Positions 1 through 8,767 are shown, counted from the first letter of the stretch. The stretch: 64,000 nucleotides of DNA from Lentibacillus sp. Marseille-P4043 (GCF_900258515.1 NZ_LT984884.1:1499168-1563167); one strand, 5' to 3'. Program-made: numbers and translations. Notes: a model not told the origin generated them from the letters alone.

Positions 1-642
1 TTATTTACAGTAGTGGTTGGGATCGTATTATCAATTCTATTTATACTTAATGAGTTAAAAATAAGAAAAACAGATATGAAATACAATTTTAACACAAATT
101 CTCTTCCTTTATTCATCGCGAAGTTAATTGCTTTAGTGGTTGTTATTAATGTATTTACATATGTGCTAGCATTGTATGAAGGTATACCATATGTATTGAT
201 TATATTATTTGTCCTAATTATTGGATATACATTTTTGATGAATAAAACAGTTGTAGGTCGACATATATATGCTGTCGGTGGAAATGAAAATGCAGCTCAG
301 TTATCAGGTGTTAAGACGAAAAAAATGAAGTTCTGGGTTTTCGTTAATATGGGAATCATGGCAGCATTAGCTGGTCTTATTTTTGCCGGTCGGTTAAACG
401 CAGCAACACCTCAAGCTGGTAATCTATTTGAACTAGATGCTATTGCCGCAGCAGTTATTGGTGGTGCATCATTGACAGGCGGTGTGGGAACAGTATTTGG
501 AGCGGTAATTGGTGCACTAGTTATGGGGATATTAAATAATGGAATGTCCCTAATGGGTATCGGGATTGATTGGCAACAGGCTATTAAAGGTATTGTATTG
601 TTAGGCGCTGTTGCGTTTGATGTGTTGAATAAGAATAAATAG
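1..642 (+). CDS. Sugar ABC transporter permease, C-terminal part (XylH/MglC type)
   Basis: The frame is open from the first base, so the gene begins upstream; about 213 residues remain. They contain hydrophobic helices and the glycine-rich segment near the C-terminus (AAAVIGGASLTGG then GTVFGA) that is characteristic of BPD_transp_2 permeases of the ribose/xylose/galactose class. Family knowledge: such permeases form the membrane channel of a monosaccharide importer together with a double ATPase and a periplasmic-type binding protein, which should lie upstream of the window. The gene ends its operon, since a stem-loop follows directly. The sugar cannot be told from this fragment. Confidence 0.85.
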   Translation, partial: LFTVVVGIVLSILFILNELKIRKTDMKYNFNTNSLPLFIAKLIALVVVINVFTYVLALYEGIPYVLIILFVLIIGYTFLMNKTVVGRHIYAVGGNENAAQLSGVKTKKMKFWVFVNMGIMAALAGLIFAGRLNAATPQAGNLFELDAIAAAVIGGASLTGGVGTVFGAVIGALVMGILNNGMSLMGIGIDWQQAIKGIVLLGAVAFDVLNKNK

Positions 643-660
643 GAGTTGTATTTATAATTG

Positions 661-698
661 TAAGGAAAGCTGATTTATTTATAAGTTAGCTTTCCTTA
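661..698 (+). terminator. Stem-loop after sugar permease
   Basis: An 11-bp perfect inverted repeat (TAAGGAAAGCT at 661-671 with its complement at 688-698) lies 19 bases after the permease stop. There is no clear T tract behind it, so it may be a weak terminator or an mRNA-protecting hairpin. Confidence 0.5.
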
Positions 699-905
699 TG
701 AACTGTTTAGTAGTACGTTTGTTCATTTTCGAAACAGGTTACAATAACTAAGCTGTACTGCTTTAGAATTGCTGAAGTGGAATAAACCGGCGTATAAGCG
801 GAATCCTTAATGTGATTGGATCAATCAGGAAATCATCTACGGAAGTTCTTCTTTCTCGTATGTTACATAATTCGCCTCTAAGCCACTCTCAGTTCAAAAT
901 AATAA

Positions 906-1751
906 CTATAAAGCACCTAATTTTTTCCTAGCCTCTTTCCGATATCTTGATGGAGTTTGACTAGTTGCTCGTTTAAATGCTTGCGCAAAAAAGGACTGAG
1001 AGGAAAAACCGGTGAATTCGGCTATGTCTGCAATATTGTAATTGGTTGTTTCCAGGAGAATTTGTGCCTCTCTAATTCGGATCTGATTTAAATATTCGAT
1101 AGGAGAAATCCCGATATCCTTTTTAAATGTGTGTGCTAAGTAATATTTATTAATATGTCCCACATTAGCTAACGTATTGAGTGTAATAGTATCACGATAA
1201 TTTTGATTGATGTAATATTTGATGAAAGCACTAGCTTTATTGATATTCTTTGATTGGGTTTTTTCAATGGTGAATTTTTTCCCGCGCCTTAGTTTGACAA
1301 TAAGTATTTCAATTATATTTTGGCAAACGACTTCATAATCCTCATTATTATCCTGTACTTCATCTAATAATCTGTTAAGGTAGAAAAGAATATCCACACG
1401 ATCACCTTGATACGTATATAACCCCATTTGTGAACTTTTTTCTTCAGGAAGCGAGAAAGACAGTCCTTCAATTCCTAATGCAATGTATTCGAGTGAATCC
1501 TTTAGATTAGATCTTTCTGTATGTTCGACGTTCGGATTAATAATTACTAAGTCATTTTCCCTAACAGGAATTTCATGATTTGGCAAGATGAAAGATCCTT
1601 TTCCCTTTACAATATAGAAAAGTTCTGTGAAGTGATGAGTATGTTGTGTGCTATGCCATCCTTTGTCATATTCTGAACGGGTGATATACAAGAGTTTCAA
1701 AGACATTTTTTCAGTGGAAAAATCCTTCATTTTATAGACTTCATAAGACAT
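906..1751 (-). CDS. AraC-family transcriptional regulator with cupin sensor domain
   Basis: This is a one-component regulator, 281 residues from the chosen start. The N-terminal half (about 25-110) is a cupin-like sugar-sensing domain with the histidine-rich stretch QHTHHFTELFYI. The C-terminal 100 residues carry two helix-turn-helix motifs of the AraC/XylS type, ending in FSSQSFFAQAFKR and SRYRKE. The ATG at 1751 was preferred over an in-frame ATG at 1793 because GGAGGG lies 7 bases before it. It is divergent from the binding-protein operon starting at 1920, so it probably controls import and phosphorolysis of the disaccharide. The inducer is unknown. Confidence 0.88.
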   Translation of the reverse strand: MSYEVYKMKDFSTEKMSLKLLYITRSEYDKGWHSTQHTHHFTELFYIVKGKGSFILPNHEIPVRENDLVIINPNVEHTERSNLKDSLEYIALGIEGLSFSLPEEKSSQMGLYTYQGDRVDILFYLNRLLDEVQDNNEDYEVVCQNIIEILIVKLRRGKKFTIEKTQSKNINKASAFIKYYINQNYRDTITLNTLANVGHINKYYLAHTFKKDIGISPIEYLNQIRIREAQILLETTNYNIADIAEFTGFSSQSFFAQAFKRATSQTPSRYRKEARKKLGAL

Positions 1752-1856
1752 ATTTTCCCTCCATCCTTTTTTAGGGAGACCTTCTATTATCAAATATTTT
1801 ATTGTAAAATGGCATAAAAAGCAATATTACTAAAAATCTGAACAATATATTTATTG

Positions 1857-1870
1857 TGTAAGCGCTTCAT
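1857..1870 (+). promoter_or_regulatory. Candidate cre (CcpA) site
   Basis: TGTAAGCGCTTCAT matches the Bacillus cre consensus TGWAARCGYTWNCW at 13 of 14 positions. It lies 50 bases before the binding-protein gene in the AraC/ABC divergent region and would place the operon under carbon catabolite control. Confidence 0.65.
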
Positions 1871-1896
1871 TAACTATACGATTAAAGTATAGTTAA
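1870..1896. promoter_or_regulatory. Perfect 10-bp inverted repeat, likely operator
   Basis: TTAACTATAC (1870-1879) and its exact complement GTATAGTTAA (1887-1896) are separated by 7 bases, directly after the cre-like site and just before the ribosome site of the binding-protein gene. Position and symmetry suggest an operator or a leader hairpin. AraC proteins more often bind direct repeats, so a different protein may use it. Confidence 0.5.
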
Positions 1897-1919
1897 TTAA
1901 AAATAGGGGGTACTCATTT

Positions 1920-3269
1920 ATGAAGATTAAGAGTCTTTTATTTGTTATATCAATCGTTTTGTTAACATTTGGTTTAGCTGCGTGTTCGGGTGATGGTGAA
2001 TCCGAATCCAAGAAATCGGCTAAAGGAGCAGAAGGGGAAGAAACAACCTTACATGTAGCTGCTTTAGAATCTGCATATGGAGCGGATATGTGGAACAAGA
2101 TCGCTGAATCTTATGAAGCAGTTAATGAAAATGTCAAAATTGATTTGACTTTAAAAAAGAACCTTGAAGAAGTAATCCGTCCGAATATGCAGGCAGGTGA
2201 GTATCCTGATGTTGTTTTACTGGCAACTGGCAGGCCTGAAGCATTGACAGAAACGTTAATTAAGGAAGATGGTTTGGAAAATATTACGGATGTCTTAGGG
2301 ATGGATGTGTCTGGTGAAGACGTAACAGTAGGTGACAAATTGCTGGAAGGATTTACTGATACACTTGCTACCAATCCATACGCTGATGGTGAAACGTACC
2401 TGGCTCCTATGTTTTATAGTCCAACTGGGTTATTCTACAATGCTGGATTATTTGAAGAGAAGGGTTGGGAAGTTCCGGAAACGTGGGATGAGATGTGGGA
2501 ATTGGGCGATAAAGTTGCCGAAGAGGGGATTTCACTCTTTACTTATCCGACAACCGGATACTTTGATACATTAATTGGATCTATGTTGTATGCGTCTGGT
2601 GGTCCCGAATTTTTTAATTCAGCAATGACCTATGAAGATGGTGTCTGGGAATCTGAAGAAGCAACACAGGTGTTTGAAACAGTCGAAAAGTTGGCTGACT
2701 ATACACAACAAAATACGGTTTCTAATGCGAATCCAAATGACTTTACCAAAAACCAGCAATTGATTTTAGACAATAAAGCGCTGTTCATGCCAAATGGTAA
2801 TTGGGTAGTCGATGAAATGAAGGATGCCCCTAGAGCAGATAACTTTGAATGGGGAATGATGCCAATTCCTGCTTTTGAAGATGGTGGAGATCGTTATGCA
2901 TTTACCTTCTTTGAACAAATGTGGATTCCATCTGCAGCTGAAAATAAAGATGCTGCCAAAGCGTTTATTTCCTATATGTATTCAGATGAAGCAGCTTCAA
3001 CATTCCTGGATGCTGGCGCAGTACAGCCAATCAATGGTATGACAGAAAAGTTAGAAGGCCAAAAACAAACCCTCTACAGTATCTATGAAGAAGGAGGAGC
3101 ACTGCCGGCAATGGGTACGTTTGCTTCAACTAAACCTGTACCTGGAGTCAGTATAGGAGATACATTGTACGGGTCTATCGACAGTGTGATGAGCGGTGAT
3201 ATTTCCTATAAAGATTGGCAAGCAAACGTTGAAAAAGCAAGTGACAAATTAAGACCAGCTATGAATTAA
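1920..3269 (+). CDS. Carbohydrate ABC transporter substrate-binding lipoprotein
   Basis: The 449-residue protein has a lipoprotein signal peptide with lipobox LAAC (lipidated Cys22). The rest has the fold signature of family 1 extracellular solute-binding proteins (SBP_bac_1), for example the YNAGLFEEKGWEVPETWDE region common to oligosaccharide binders. It captures an oligosaccharide outside the cell and delivers it to the two permeases that follow. Because the same operon encodes a GH112 phosphorylase, the likely ligand is galacto-N-biose or lacto-N-biose; this is inference from context. No ATPase gene is in the operon, so a shared MsmX-type ATPase is presumably used. A hairpin separates it from the permeases. 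Confidence 0.85.
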   Translation: MKIKSLLFVISIVLLTFGLAACSGDGESESKKSAKGAEGEETTLHVAALESAYGADMWNKIAESYEAVNENVKIDLTLKKNLEEVIRPNMQAGEYPDVVLLATGRPEALTETLIKEDGLENITDVLGMDVSGEDVTVGDKLLEGFTDTLATNPYADGETYLAPMFYSPTGLFYNAGLFEEKGWEVPETWDEMWELGDKVAEEGISLFTYPTTGYFDTLIGSMLYASGGPEFFNSAMTYEDGVWESEEATQVFETVEKLADYTQQNTVSNANPNDFTKNQQLILDNKALFMPNGNWVVDEMKDAPRADNFEWGMMPIPAFEDGGDRYAFTFFEQMWIPSAAENKDAAKAFISYMYSDEAASTFLDAGAVQPINGMTEKLEGQKQTLYSIYEEGGALPAMGTFASTKPVPGVSIGDTLYGSIDSVMSGDISYKDWQANVEKASDKLRPAMN

Positions 3270-3311
3270 GCCACTTCTAGTATTTATCAATAGCGATAGA
3301 GATTAAATAAT

Positions 3312-3341
3312 AAAGCGGTGAGCACATGCCTCACCGTTTTA
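3312..3341 (+). terminator. Intra-operon attenuating stem-loop
   Basis: CGGTGAG (3316-3322) pairs with CTCACCG (3330-3336), loop of 7, followed by TTTTATT. It sits between the binding-protein and first permease genes. This arrangement usually lets the binding protein be made in excess over the membrane subunits. The hairpin covers the alternative GTG at 3318, arguing against that start. Confidence 0.6.
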
Positions 3342-3365
3342 TTCCGTCAAAATGGGGTGAAAATT

Positions 3366-4256
3366 TTGAGTAAAAAGAAGTCAAGAAATCTATTCATTGG
3401 CGTATGTATTACTCCTGCATTAATTTTGCTGATACTCTTCATGGCATTACCGACAATTGAGGTTTTTCGCATGTCGCTCTATCAATGGGGCGGGTTTTCA
3501 AATAATCAGCAGTTTGTAGGGTTCGATAATTTCAAGATTTTATGGAATGATATGGACTTTATTCGTTCCTTTCAAAATTCCATTTTACTAATTGTAATTG
3601 TAGCCCTTGTGACTATTGTTCTAGCACTCTTTTTTGCGGCCATTTTAACAAAAGAGAATGTAAGTGGAGGAAACTTTTTTCGGGTTGTTTTCTATATCCC
3701 TAACATTCTATCAATTGTAGTAATTGCAGGTATATTTTCGGCTATTTACGACCCAGCAAGCGGATTGTTGAATAGTATTCTTGGTGTGTTCAGTTTAGAA
3801 AGTTTGGAGCAGATGTGGTTAGGTAACCAAGATATCGTTATCTATAGTGTTGGGGCTGCTTTGATCTGGCAGGCAATTGGTTATTACATGGTGATGTATA
3901 TGTCCAGCATGGCTAGTATTCCAGCAAGCTACTATGAAGCGGCTTCACTGGAGGGGGCAAGTAAATTCAAACAATTTACTAGCATTACATTGCCTTTGAT
4001 ATGGAATAATATCCGGACCACATTAACGTTCTTTATTATCAGTACTATTAATTTGAGCTTTTTGCTAGTAAAAGCGATGACAGGCGGAGGTCCTGACGGG
4101 TCAACAGAGGTCTTCCTGTCCTATATGTACGATCAAGCTTACGGAAATTCAACATATGGCTATGGCATGGCAATCGGTGTCGTTGTCTTTCTTTTCTCAT
4201 TTGCCCTTGCTGCCATTGTTAGTCGCATTACAAAACGTGATGTACTGGAGTATTAG
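3366..4256 (+). CDS. Carbohydrate ABC transporter permease (MalF type)
   Basis: About 296 residues with six predicted membrane helices and the cytoplasmic EAA loop (YYEAASLEGASKFKQF), which docks onto the ATPase. It belongs to the BPD_transp_1 sugar permeases of the MalF/UgpA group and pairs with the next gene. The TTG at 3366 was chosen because GGGGTG lies 6 bases upstream and the protein then starts with a short basic tail (SKKKSRN) before helix 1. An upstream GTG at 3318 falls inside a hairpin. Substrate is inferred from the operon to be a Gal-beta-1,3-N-acetylhexosamine disaccharide. Confidence 0.85.
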   Translation: MSKKKSRNLFIGVCITPALILLILFMALPTIEVFRMSLYQWGGFSNNQQFVGFDNFKILWNDMDFIRSFQNSILLIVIVALVTIVLALFFAAILTKENVSGGNFFRVVFYIPNILSIVVIAGIFSAIYDPASGLLNSILGVFSLESLEQMWLGNQDIVIYSVGAALIWQAIGYYMVMYMSSMASIPASYYEAASLEGASKFKQFTSITLPLIWNNIRTTLTFFIISTINLSFLLVKAMTGGGPDGSTEVFLSYMYDQAYGNSTYGYGMAIGVVVFLFSFALAAIVSRITKRDVLEY

Positions 4257-4276
4257 GGAGGGGGGTTTACCATTTT

Positions 4277-5158
4277 ATGGAAAATTCAAAAGGTCTCAGC
4301 ACGGATACACTTGTTAAATTATTTATTTACGTTGCTTTAATTGCACTGGCTATTTCGATTATTGTACCTGTGGCATGGGTATTTATGGCTTCCATCAAGG
4401 AAAACGCTGAATTCTATGAAAGTCCCTGGACATTTCCGAACGGCTTTCATTTTGAAAATTTCATAGAAGCATTTCAAGAAGCAAAAATGGGGGAATACTT
4501 GCTTAATTCTGTAGTTGTTACCGCACTTGCTTTACTAATTTTGCTGATTGTAGCCCTGCCTGCAGCGTATGTTTTATCCAGATTTAAATTTAAGGGAAGT
4601 GCTTTTCTTAATTCCTTTGTGAAAGCAGGTTTGTTTATCAATGTCAGCTACATTGCGGTACCAATTTTCCTCATGTTATTGGATTGGGATACGGTTATAA
4701 AAGGTATATTGGGGGATGGCTTCTTTTTAAACAATCGATTTATGCTTGCCCTTATTTATGCTGCTACAGCACTACCGTTTACGATCTTTCTCTTATCAAG
4801 CTATTTCGAGACTCTGCCATCAGATTTTGAAGAAGCAGCGAGTATTGATGGTGCAGGATATTACCGGACGATGTTCACTGTCATGCTTCCCATGGCGACC
4901 CCGAGTATTGTGATCGTTATTCTGTTTAACTTCCTGTTATTCTGGAATGAATATATTTTGGCCCTTACATTGATGCCTGGGGAAAATCAAACATTGCCGG
5001 TTGGATTGTTAAACTTGATGGCCGCTGAACGTTCTGCAGTAAACTACGGACCATTGTATGCGGGGATGGTAATCGTCATGCTGCCTACATTAATTTTATA
5101 TATTATCGTGCAAAAACGGTTGACGCAAGGTATGACTGTTGGAGGAGTGAAAGGATAG
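4277..5158 (+). CDS. Carbohydrate ABC transporter permease (MalG type)
   Basis: The 293-residue protein has six predicted membrane helices and an EAA motif (FEEAASIDGAGYYRT), as in MalG/UgpE permeases. It forms a heterodimer with the preceding MalF-type subunit. The start ATG follows a very strong purine-rich ribosome site (GGGAGGGGGG). The stop codon lies 9 bases before the chosen ATG of the phosphorylase gene, so transport and cleavage are co-expressed. Confidence 0.87.
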   Translation: MENSKGLSTDTLVKLFIYVALIALAISIIVPVAWVFMASIKENAEFYESPWTFPNGFHFENFIEAFQEAKMGEYLLNSVVVTALALLILLIVALPAAYVLSRFKFKGSAFLNSFVKAGLFINVSYIAVPIFLMLLDWDTVIKGILGDGFFLNNRFMLALIYAATALPFTIFLLSSYFETLPSDFEEAASIDGAGYYRTMFTVMLPMATPSIVIVILFNFLLFWNEYILALTLMPGENQTLPVGLLNLMAAERSAVNYGPLYAGMVIVMLPTLILYIIVQKRLTQGMTVGGVKG

Positions 5159-5167
5159 GTGCAGAAA

Positions 5168-7339
5168 ATGAAGAAGTCAAAAGGGAGAGTTACGCTACCA
5201 AGCCAGCAAAACTTTTTAAAGGAAACAAAAGAACTGATGGAACGCTGGGGAGCTGATGCGCTTCGTGACAGCGATGGAACGAAACTCGATAATGAAATAA
5301 AACAATTGGATGCAAAAATTTATACAACATATTTTGTAGCGCGCAGTCACAATGAATTTGCGAAACAGCATCCAGAAGAAGTACAGCAGCTGTATTTGAT
5401 GTCACAGTATCATACAGCGACAGATACAGAACTGGAAGTAGCATTTATGAATGGTTATTTTTCCGAGCAGATAGAGCCTGATTATATCCATGATCCTAAC
5501 GTATGGTGGGAGGTTATCAACCGGACAACTGGAGAAGTGGTTCATACGGATAATTGGGAAGTCAAGAAAGATGAGAATCGATTACTGATTGGAAATGCGG
5601 TGCCTTGGCATGAATACACCGTTTCTTTCTTAGCCTATATGAAATGGGATCCGACGCAAATGTATAATCATATAACCAATGACTGGGGAGAAAAGCCTCA
5701 TGAGATTCCATTTGATGTCCGCCAACCGCATTCAAATCACTTTATCAGGGATTATTTGAGAAAGTGGTTGAAGGAAAATCCGGACACTGATGTTGTTAGA
5801 TTCACCACCTTTTTTTACCATTTTACATTGGTATTTAACAACTTAGGAAAAGAAAAATTTGTCGATTGGTTTGGGTATGGAGCAAGTTGTTCTGTTGCTG
5901 CATTGGAAGCATTTGAAAAAGAAAATGGTTACCGTTTAAGGCCGGAAGATATAGTCGATCAAGGCTACTACAATACAACATTCCGAGTTCCGACAAAGGC
6001 CTATTTGGATTATATAGACTTCATTCAGCAATTTGTTGCCCGGGAAGTGAAAGACTTGGTGGAAATGGTTCACGAAGGTGGCAAGGAAGCCATGATGTTC
6101 TTGGGAGATAACTGGATTGGAACAGAGCCTTATGGAAAATATTTTGGGGTAACGGGAATCGATGCTGTTGTTGGAAGTGTTGGTGATGGAACAACTTTGC
6201 GAATGATTGCGGATATTCCGAACGTGACGTATACCGAGGGGAGATTCCTACCTTATTTCTTTCCTGATACGTTTTATGAAGGGAACAATCCAGTTATGGA
6301 AGCAAATGAAAACTGGCTATCTGCTAGAAGAGCACTAATGCGTAAGCCCCTAGATCGGATTGGCTATGGTGGATACTTAAGTTTGGCCTATGAATTCCCA
6401 GACTTTGTTCGCTATGTTGAACATATCACGGATGAATTCCGTGATATTTATAGCAAAATTAAGAATGTGAAACCATATGCCGGAATAAAAGTTGCCATTT
6501 TAAATGCATGGGGAAAACTCAGAACGTGGCAATCACATACCGTAGCACATGGTAAATGGTACAAACAAACGTATTCTTATCATGGTGTTTTGGAGGCACT
6601 TAGCGGTTCTGCAGCAGATGTAATTTTTATCAGCTTTGATGATGTGATCGAAAATGGTGTTCCTAAAGATGTGGATGTCATCATTAATACAGGGGATGTA
6701 GGAACTGCCTTTTCTGGAGGAGAAAGATGGCTTGAAGCGGCATTGACCGCAAAAATAAGAGAGTGGATTTACAATGGCGGTGGTTTTATTGGTATTGGGG
6801 AACCTACTGCTTGCCATCATGAAGGCCGTTATTTTCAATTGGCTAATGTATTGGGTGTTGATAAAGAATTAGGATTCAGTTTATCGACAAACAAGTATTT
6901 TGCGGAAGCTGTCGATTCACATTTTATTTCAGAAGATAGCGATGGTTACGATTTTGGCGAAAGCATTAAAAACATCTATGCATTAAATAAAGAAACAGAA
7001 ATTATTGAGTACTCCGACGGGGGGATCCATCTTTCTAGTTCCCCATTTGGGAAAGGCCGCGGCGTATATATCGCTGGTCTTCCTTTTAGTCATATGAATA
7101 CACGGTTGCTGATACGGGCATTGTATTACGCAGCACATAAGGAAGACCAATTTAAAATTTGGCATGCTTCCAATGTACATTGCGAGGTGCATGCATACCC
7201 TGAAATTAAAAAATACGCGGTCGTTAATAATTCAACAGAAAAACAAGTTACGAATGTCTATGATGGTACTGGTAAGAAACGTGTTGTCACATTGGAACCA
7301 AGTGAAATCGTATGGGAGGAATTTTTAGATGAAGGATAA
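5168..7339 (+). CDS. gnpA: 1,3-beta-galactosyl-N-acetylhexosamine phosphorylase (GH112)
   Basis: This cytoplasmic enzyme splits Gal-beta-1,3-GlcNAc/GalNAc with phosphate into galactose-1-phosphate and the N-acetylhexosamine. The 723-residue length and the opening GRVTLPSQQNF and WGADALRDSDGT are typical of lacto-N-biose phosphorylases. FLGDNWIGTEPYG contains Asp314, which should correspond to the catalytic acid (Asp313 in the Bifidobacterium longum enzyme, from memory). A TIM barrel is followed by a glutamine-amidotransferase-like domain (about 440-650) and a small beta domain. ATG 5168 was chosen over GTG 5159 by comparison with the family start and because AGGTG lies 6 bases upstream. GH112 also contains galactosyl-rhamnose phosphorylases, but the nearby GalNAc pathway argues for galacto-N-biose. 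Confidence 0.9.
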   Translation: MKKSKGRVTLPSQQNFLKETKELMERWGADALRDSDGTKLDNEIKQLDAKIYTTYFVARSHNEFAKQHPEEVQQLYLMSQYHTATDTELEVAFMNGYFSEQIEPDYIHDPNVWWEVINRTTGEVVHTDNWEVKKDENRLLIGNAVPWHEYTVSFLAYMKWDPTQMYNHITNDWGEKPHEIPFDVRQPHSNHFIRDYLRKWLKENPDTDVVRFTTFFYHFTLVFNNLGKEKFVDWFGYGASCSVAALEAFEKENGYRLRPEDIVDQGYYNTTFRVPTKAYLDYIDFIQQFVAREVKDLVEMVHEGGKEAMMFLGDNWIGTEPYGKYFGVTGIDAVVGSVGDGTTLRMIADIPNVTYTEGRFLPYFFPDTFYEGNNPVMEANENWLSARRALMRKPLDRIGYGGYLSLAYEFPDFVRYVEHITDEFRDIYSKIKNVKPYAGIKVAILNAWGKLRTWQSHTVAHGKWYKQTYSYHGVLEALSGSAADVIFISFDDVIENGVPKDVDVIINTGDVGTAFSGGERWLEAALTAKIREWIYNGGGFIGIGEPTACHHEGRYFQLANVLGVDKELGFSLSTNKYFAEAVDSHFISEDSDGYDFGESIKNIYALNKETEIIEYSDGGIHLSSSPFGKGRGVYIAGLPFSHMNTRLLIRALYYAAHKEDQFKIWHASNVHCEVHAYPEIKKYAVVNNSTEKQVTNVYDGTGKKRVVTLEPSEIVWEEFLDEG

Positions 7340-7496
7340 TATTATTCGTATATTGAAAATCATCTTCTTTCTCTTTTGCATGTTTTTGATCGTTAATGGA
7401 CAAAGGACAGTGGGTAAGGTGGAATTGCTGACCCAATTAATTGGCCTTGCCGGACTGCTGTTTTTGCTTTGGAACTATAATCGGAAGTTTATTTGA
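7329..7496 (+). CDS. Small two-helix membrane protein after GH112
   Basis: The 55-codon ORF begins with an ATG inside the last codons of the phosphorylase gene (11-base overlap) and ends just before a terminator. The protein has two hydrophobic segments (IIFFLFCMFLIV and LIGLAGLLFLLW) joined by a short polar loop, and a basic C-terminus NRKF. I cannot name its function. Its coupling to the phosphorylase suggests a role linked to the transporter or phosphorylase. Confidence 0.7.
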   Translation: MKDNIIRILKIIFFLFCMFLIVNGQRTVGKVELLTQLIGLAGLLFLLWNYNRKFI

Positions 7497-7503
7497 TATA
7501 AAG

Positions 7504-7550
7504 GAGTAAGGGCAAAAACTATTTACGCATAGTCGGTTTTGCCCTTGCTC
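7504..7550 (+). terminator. Rho-independent terminator of the GH112 operon
   Basis: A 14-bp stem with one G-U pair (7504-7517 with 7537-7550) is followed by TTGCTTTTATT. It closes the binding protein-permease-phosphorylase operon. Confidence 0.75.
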
Positions 7551-7591
7551 TTGCTTTTATTAGATAATTAAATGAAGGTGAGGGATTTTAG

Positions 7592-8503
7592 ATGAGGTAC
7601 GCAATCGGTATCGATATCGGTGGAACGAAAATTGCATCTGGAATCGTGAATGAAAAAGGAAACTTGATTCAAAAGGAAGTAGTAAAAAGCGATCCTTCTG
7701 ACAAAGAGAGCATGTTTTCACGAGTCAAAACATGTGTGAAAGAGCTTTTGAACCATTCCAGCATTCCAGCTGATGAAATTTTTGGCATCGGAGCAGGAAT
7801 TCCAGGCAAAGTTGATCAAAAAAATGGCGTTGCTGTATTTCAAAATAATTTGCCCTGGGGTAATTTTCCATTTGTTAAAAGAATACAGGAAGCGTTAAAA
7901 ATTGACCGAGTTGTCATTGATAATGATGTCTATATGGCAGCCTTTGCAGAGTGGAAGGAGGCGAATTTGAAAACAACAGATTTATTCGTCTACATAACCA
8001 TTAGTACAGGAATTTCCTGTTCCATTATTCAAGGAGGAGAATTTATTTGGGGAGCTGGTTTTGCTGGTGAAATAGGTTTGGTTCCAGTCCATGTACAGAA
8101 CAAAGAAAGACATATGGAGCGGCTTGAATTGACTGCCTCTGGTCCGGCTGTACAGGCACGTGCGAGAGAAATGTATGAAGATGGTACCCTGACAACAAAG
8201 GAAATTTTTTCTGCATTTTACAGTGGAGATTCCAAGGCAAAGCAATTAATTGATGAAATGGCCTCGTCGCTTACGCATGGTGTGTACATGATCAATAGCT
8301 TATTGGATCCGCATAAGATTGTTTTTGGAGGGAGTGTAGCAACACATAATCCTTATTTGCTGACTGTAGTAAAAGAAAAATTAGAACGTTACTTAATCGA
8401 TGAACAAAGGCATATTTTAGATGGAATGGAAATAAGTCAGTTAGGTAATGAGCAGGGGATTATTGGTGCGGGATTGAGAGTGTTTGACGTTGACGCTAGC
8501 TAA
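7592..8503 (+). CDS. ROK-family sugar kinase
   Basis: The 303-residue protein starts with the phosphate-binding motif GIDIGGTK and has the catalytic region IDNDVY (Asp112), so it is a cytoplasmic ATP-dependent sugar kinase of the ROK family. The usual zinc-binding cysteine cluster and its histidine are absent: EIGLVPVH and MERLELTASGPA stand where family members have EIGH and a C-rich loop. By context it may phosphorylate the GlcNAc or GalNAc released by the GH112 enzyme, but glucokinase or ManNAc kinase activity is equally possible. It has its own ribosome site and follows a terminator, so it may be transcribed separately. Confidence 0.8.
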   Translation: MRYAIGIDIGGTKIASGIVNEKGNLIQKEVVKSDPSDKESMFSRVKTCVKELLNHSSIPADEIFGIGAGIPGKVDQKNGVAVFQNNLPWGNFPFVKRIQEALKIDRVVIDNDVYMAAFAEWKEANLKTTDLFVYITISTGISCSIIQGGEFIWGAGFAGEIGLVPVHVQNKERHMERLELTASGPAVQARAREMYEDGTLTTKEIFSAFYSGDSKAKQLIDEMASSLTHGVYMINSLLDPHKIVFGGSVATHNPYLLTVVKEKLERYLIDEQRHILDGMEISQLGNEQGIIGAGLRVFDVDAS

Positions 8504-8616
8504 TTTGCCAATGATTGGACAGTATTTCTGAGTCTCCAGTATGTCCACTTGATTGTATGGTATAGAATGGGAAGACATAAATTGTGAAGCTACCATGTAT
8601 GCTTGTGTGGAGGAAT

Positions 8617-8715
8617 TACAGGGATAAAAAAATAGCAGCAATAGCGGAGGCGCGTGGTGTTCAAATGGTTCCTCATAACCCATTAAGTCCGGTAAGTACT
8701 GCTGCATATATTTAA
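8617..8715 (+). pseudogene. Remnant of enolase-superfamily sugar acid dehydratase
   Basis: One frame reads KKIAAIAEARGVQMVPHNP followed by LSPVSTAAYI and a stop. This matches the conserved C-terminal barrel segment of the mandelate racemase/galactonate dehydratase group (…AEA…PHNPLSPVSTAA…). No upstream or downstream coding remains, so only about 33 codons survive between the ROK kinase and the Gfo/Idh gene. The assignment rests on motif memory. Confidence 0.6.
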
Positions 8716-8767
8716 ATAAATGAATGTCTATTTTGGAGGAAGGTAAATTAAAAAATAAGGAGAGATA

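Noticed and set aside
6533..6838. Minus-strand ORFs inside the GH112 gene
   Set aside because: Shadow frames of a strongly supported coding sequence.
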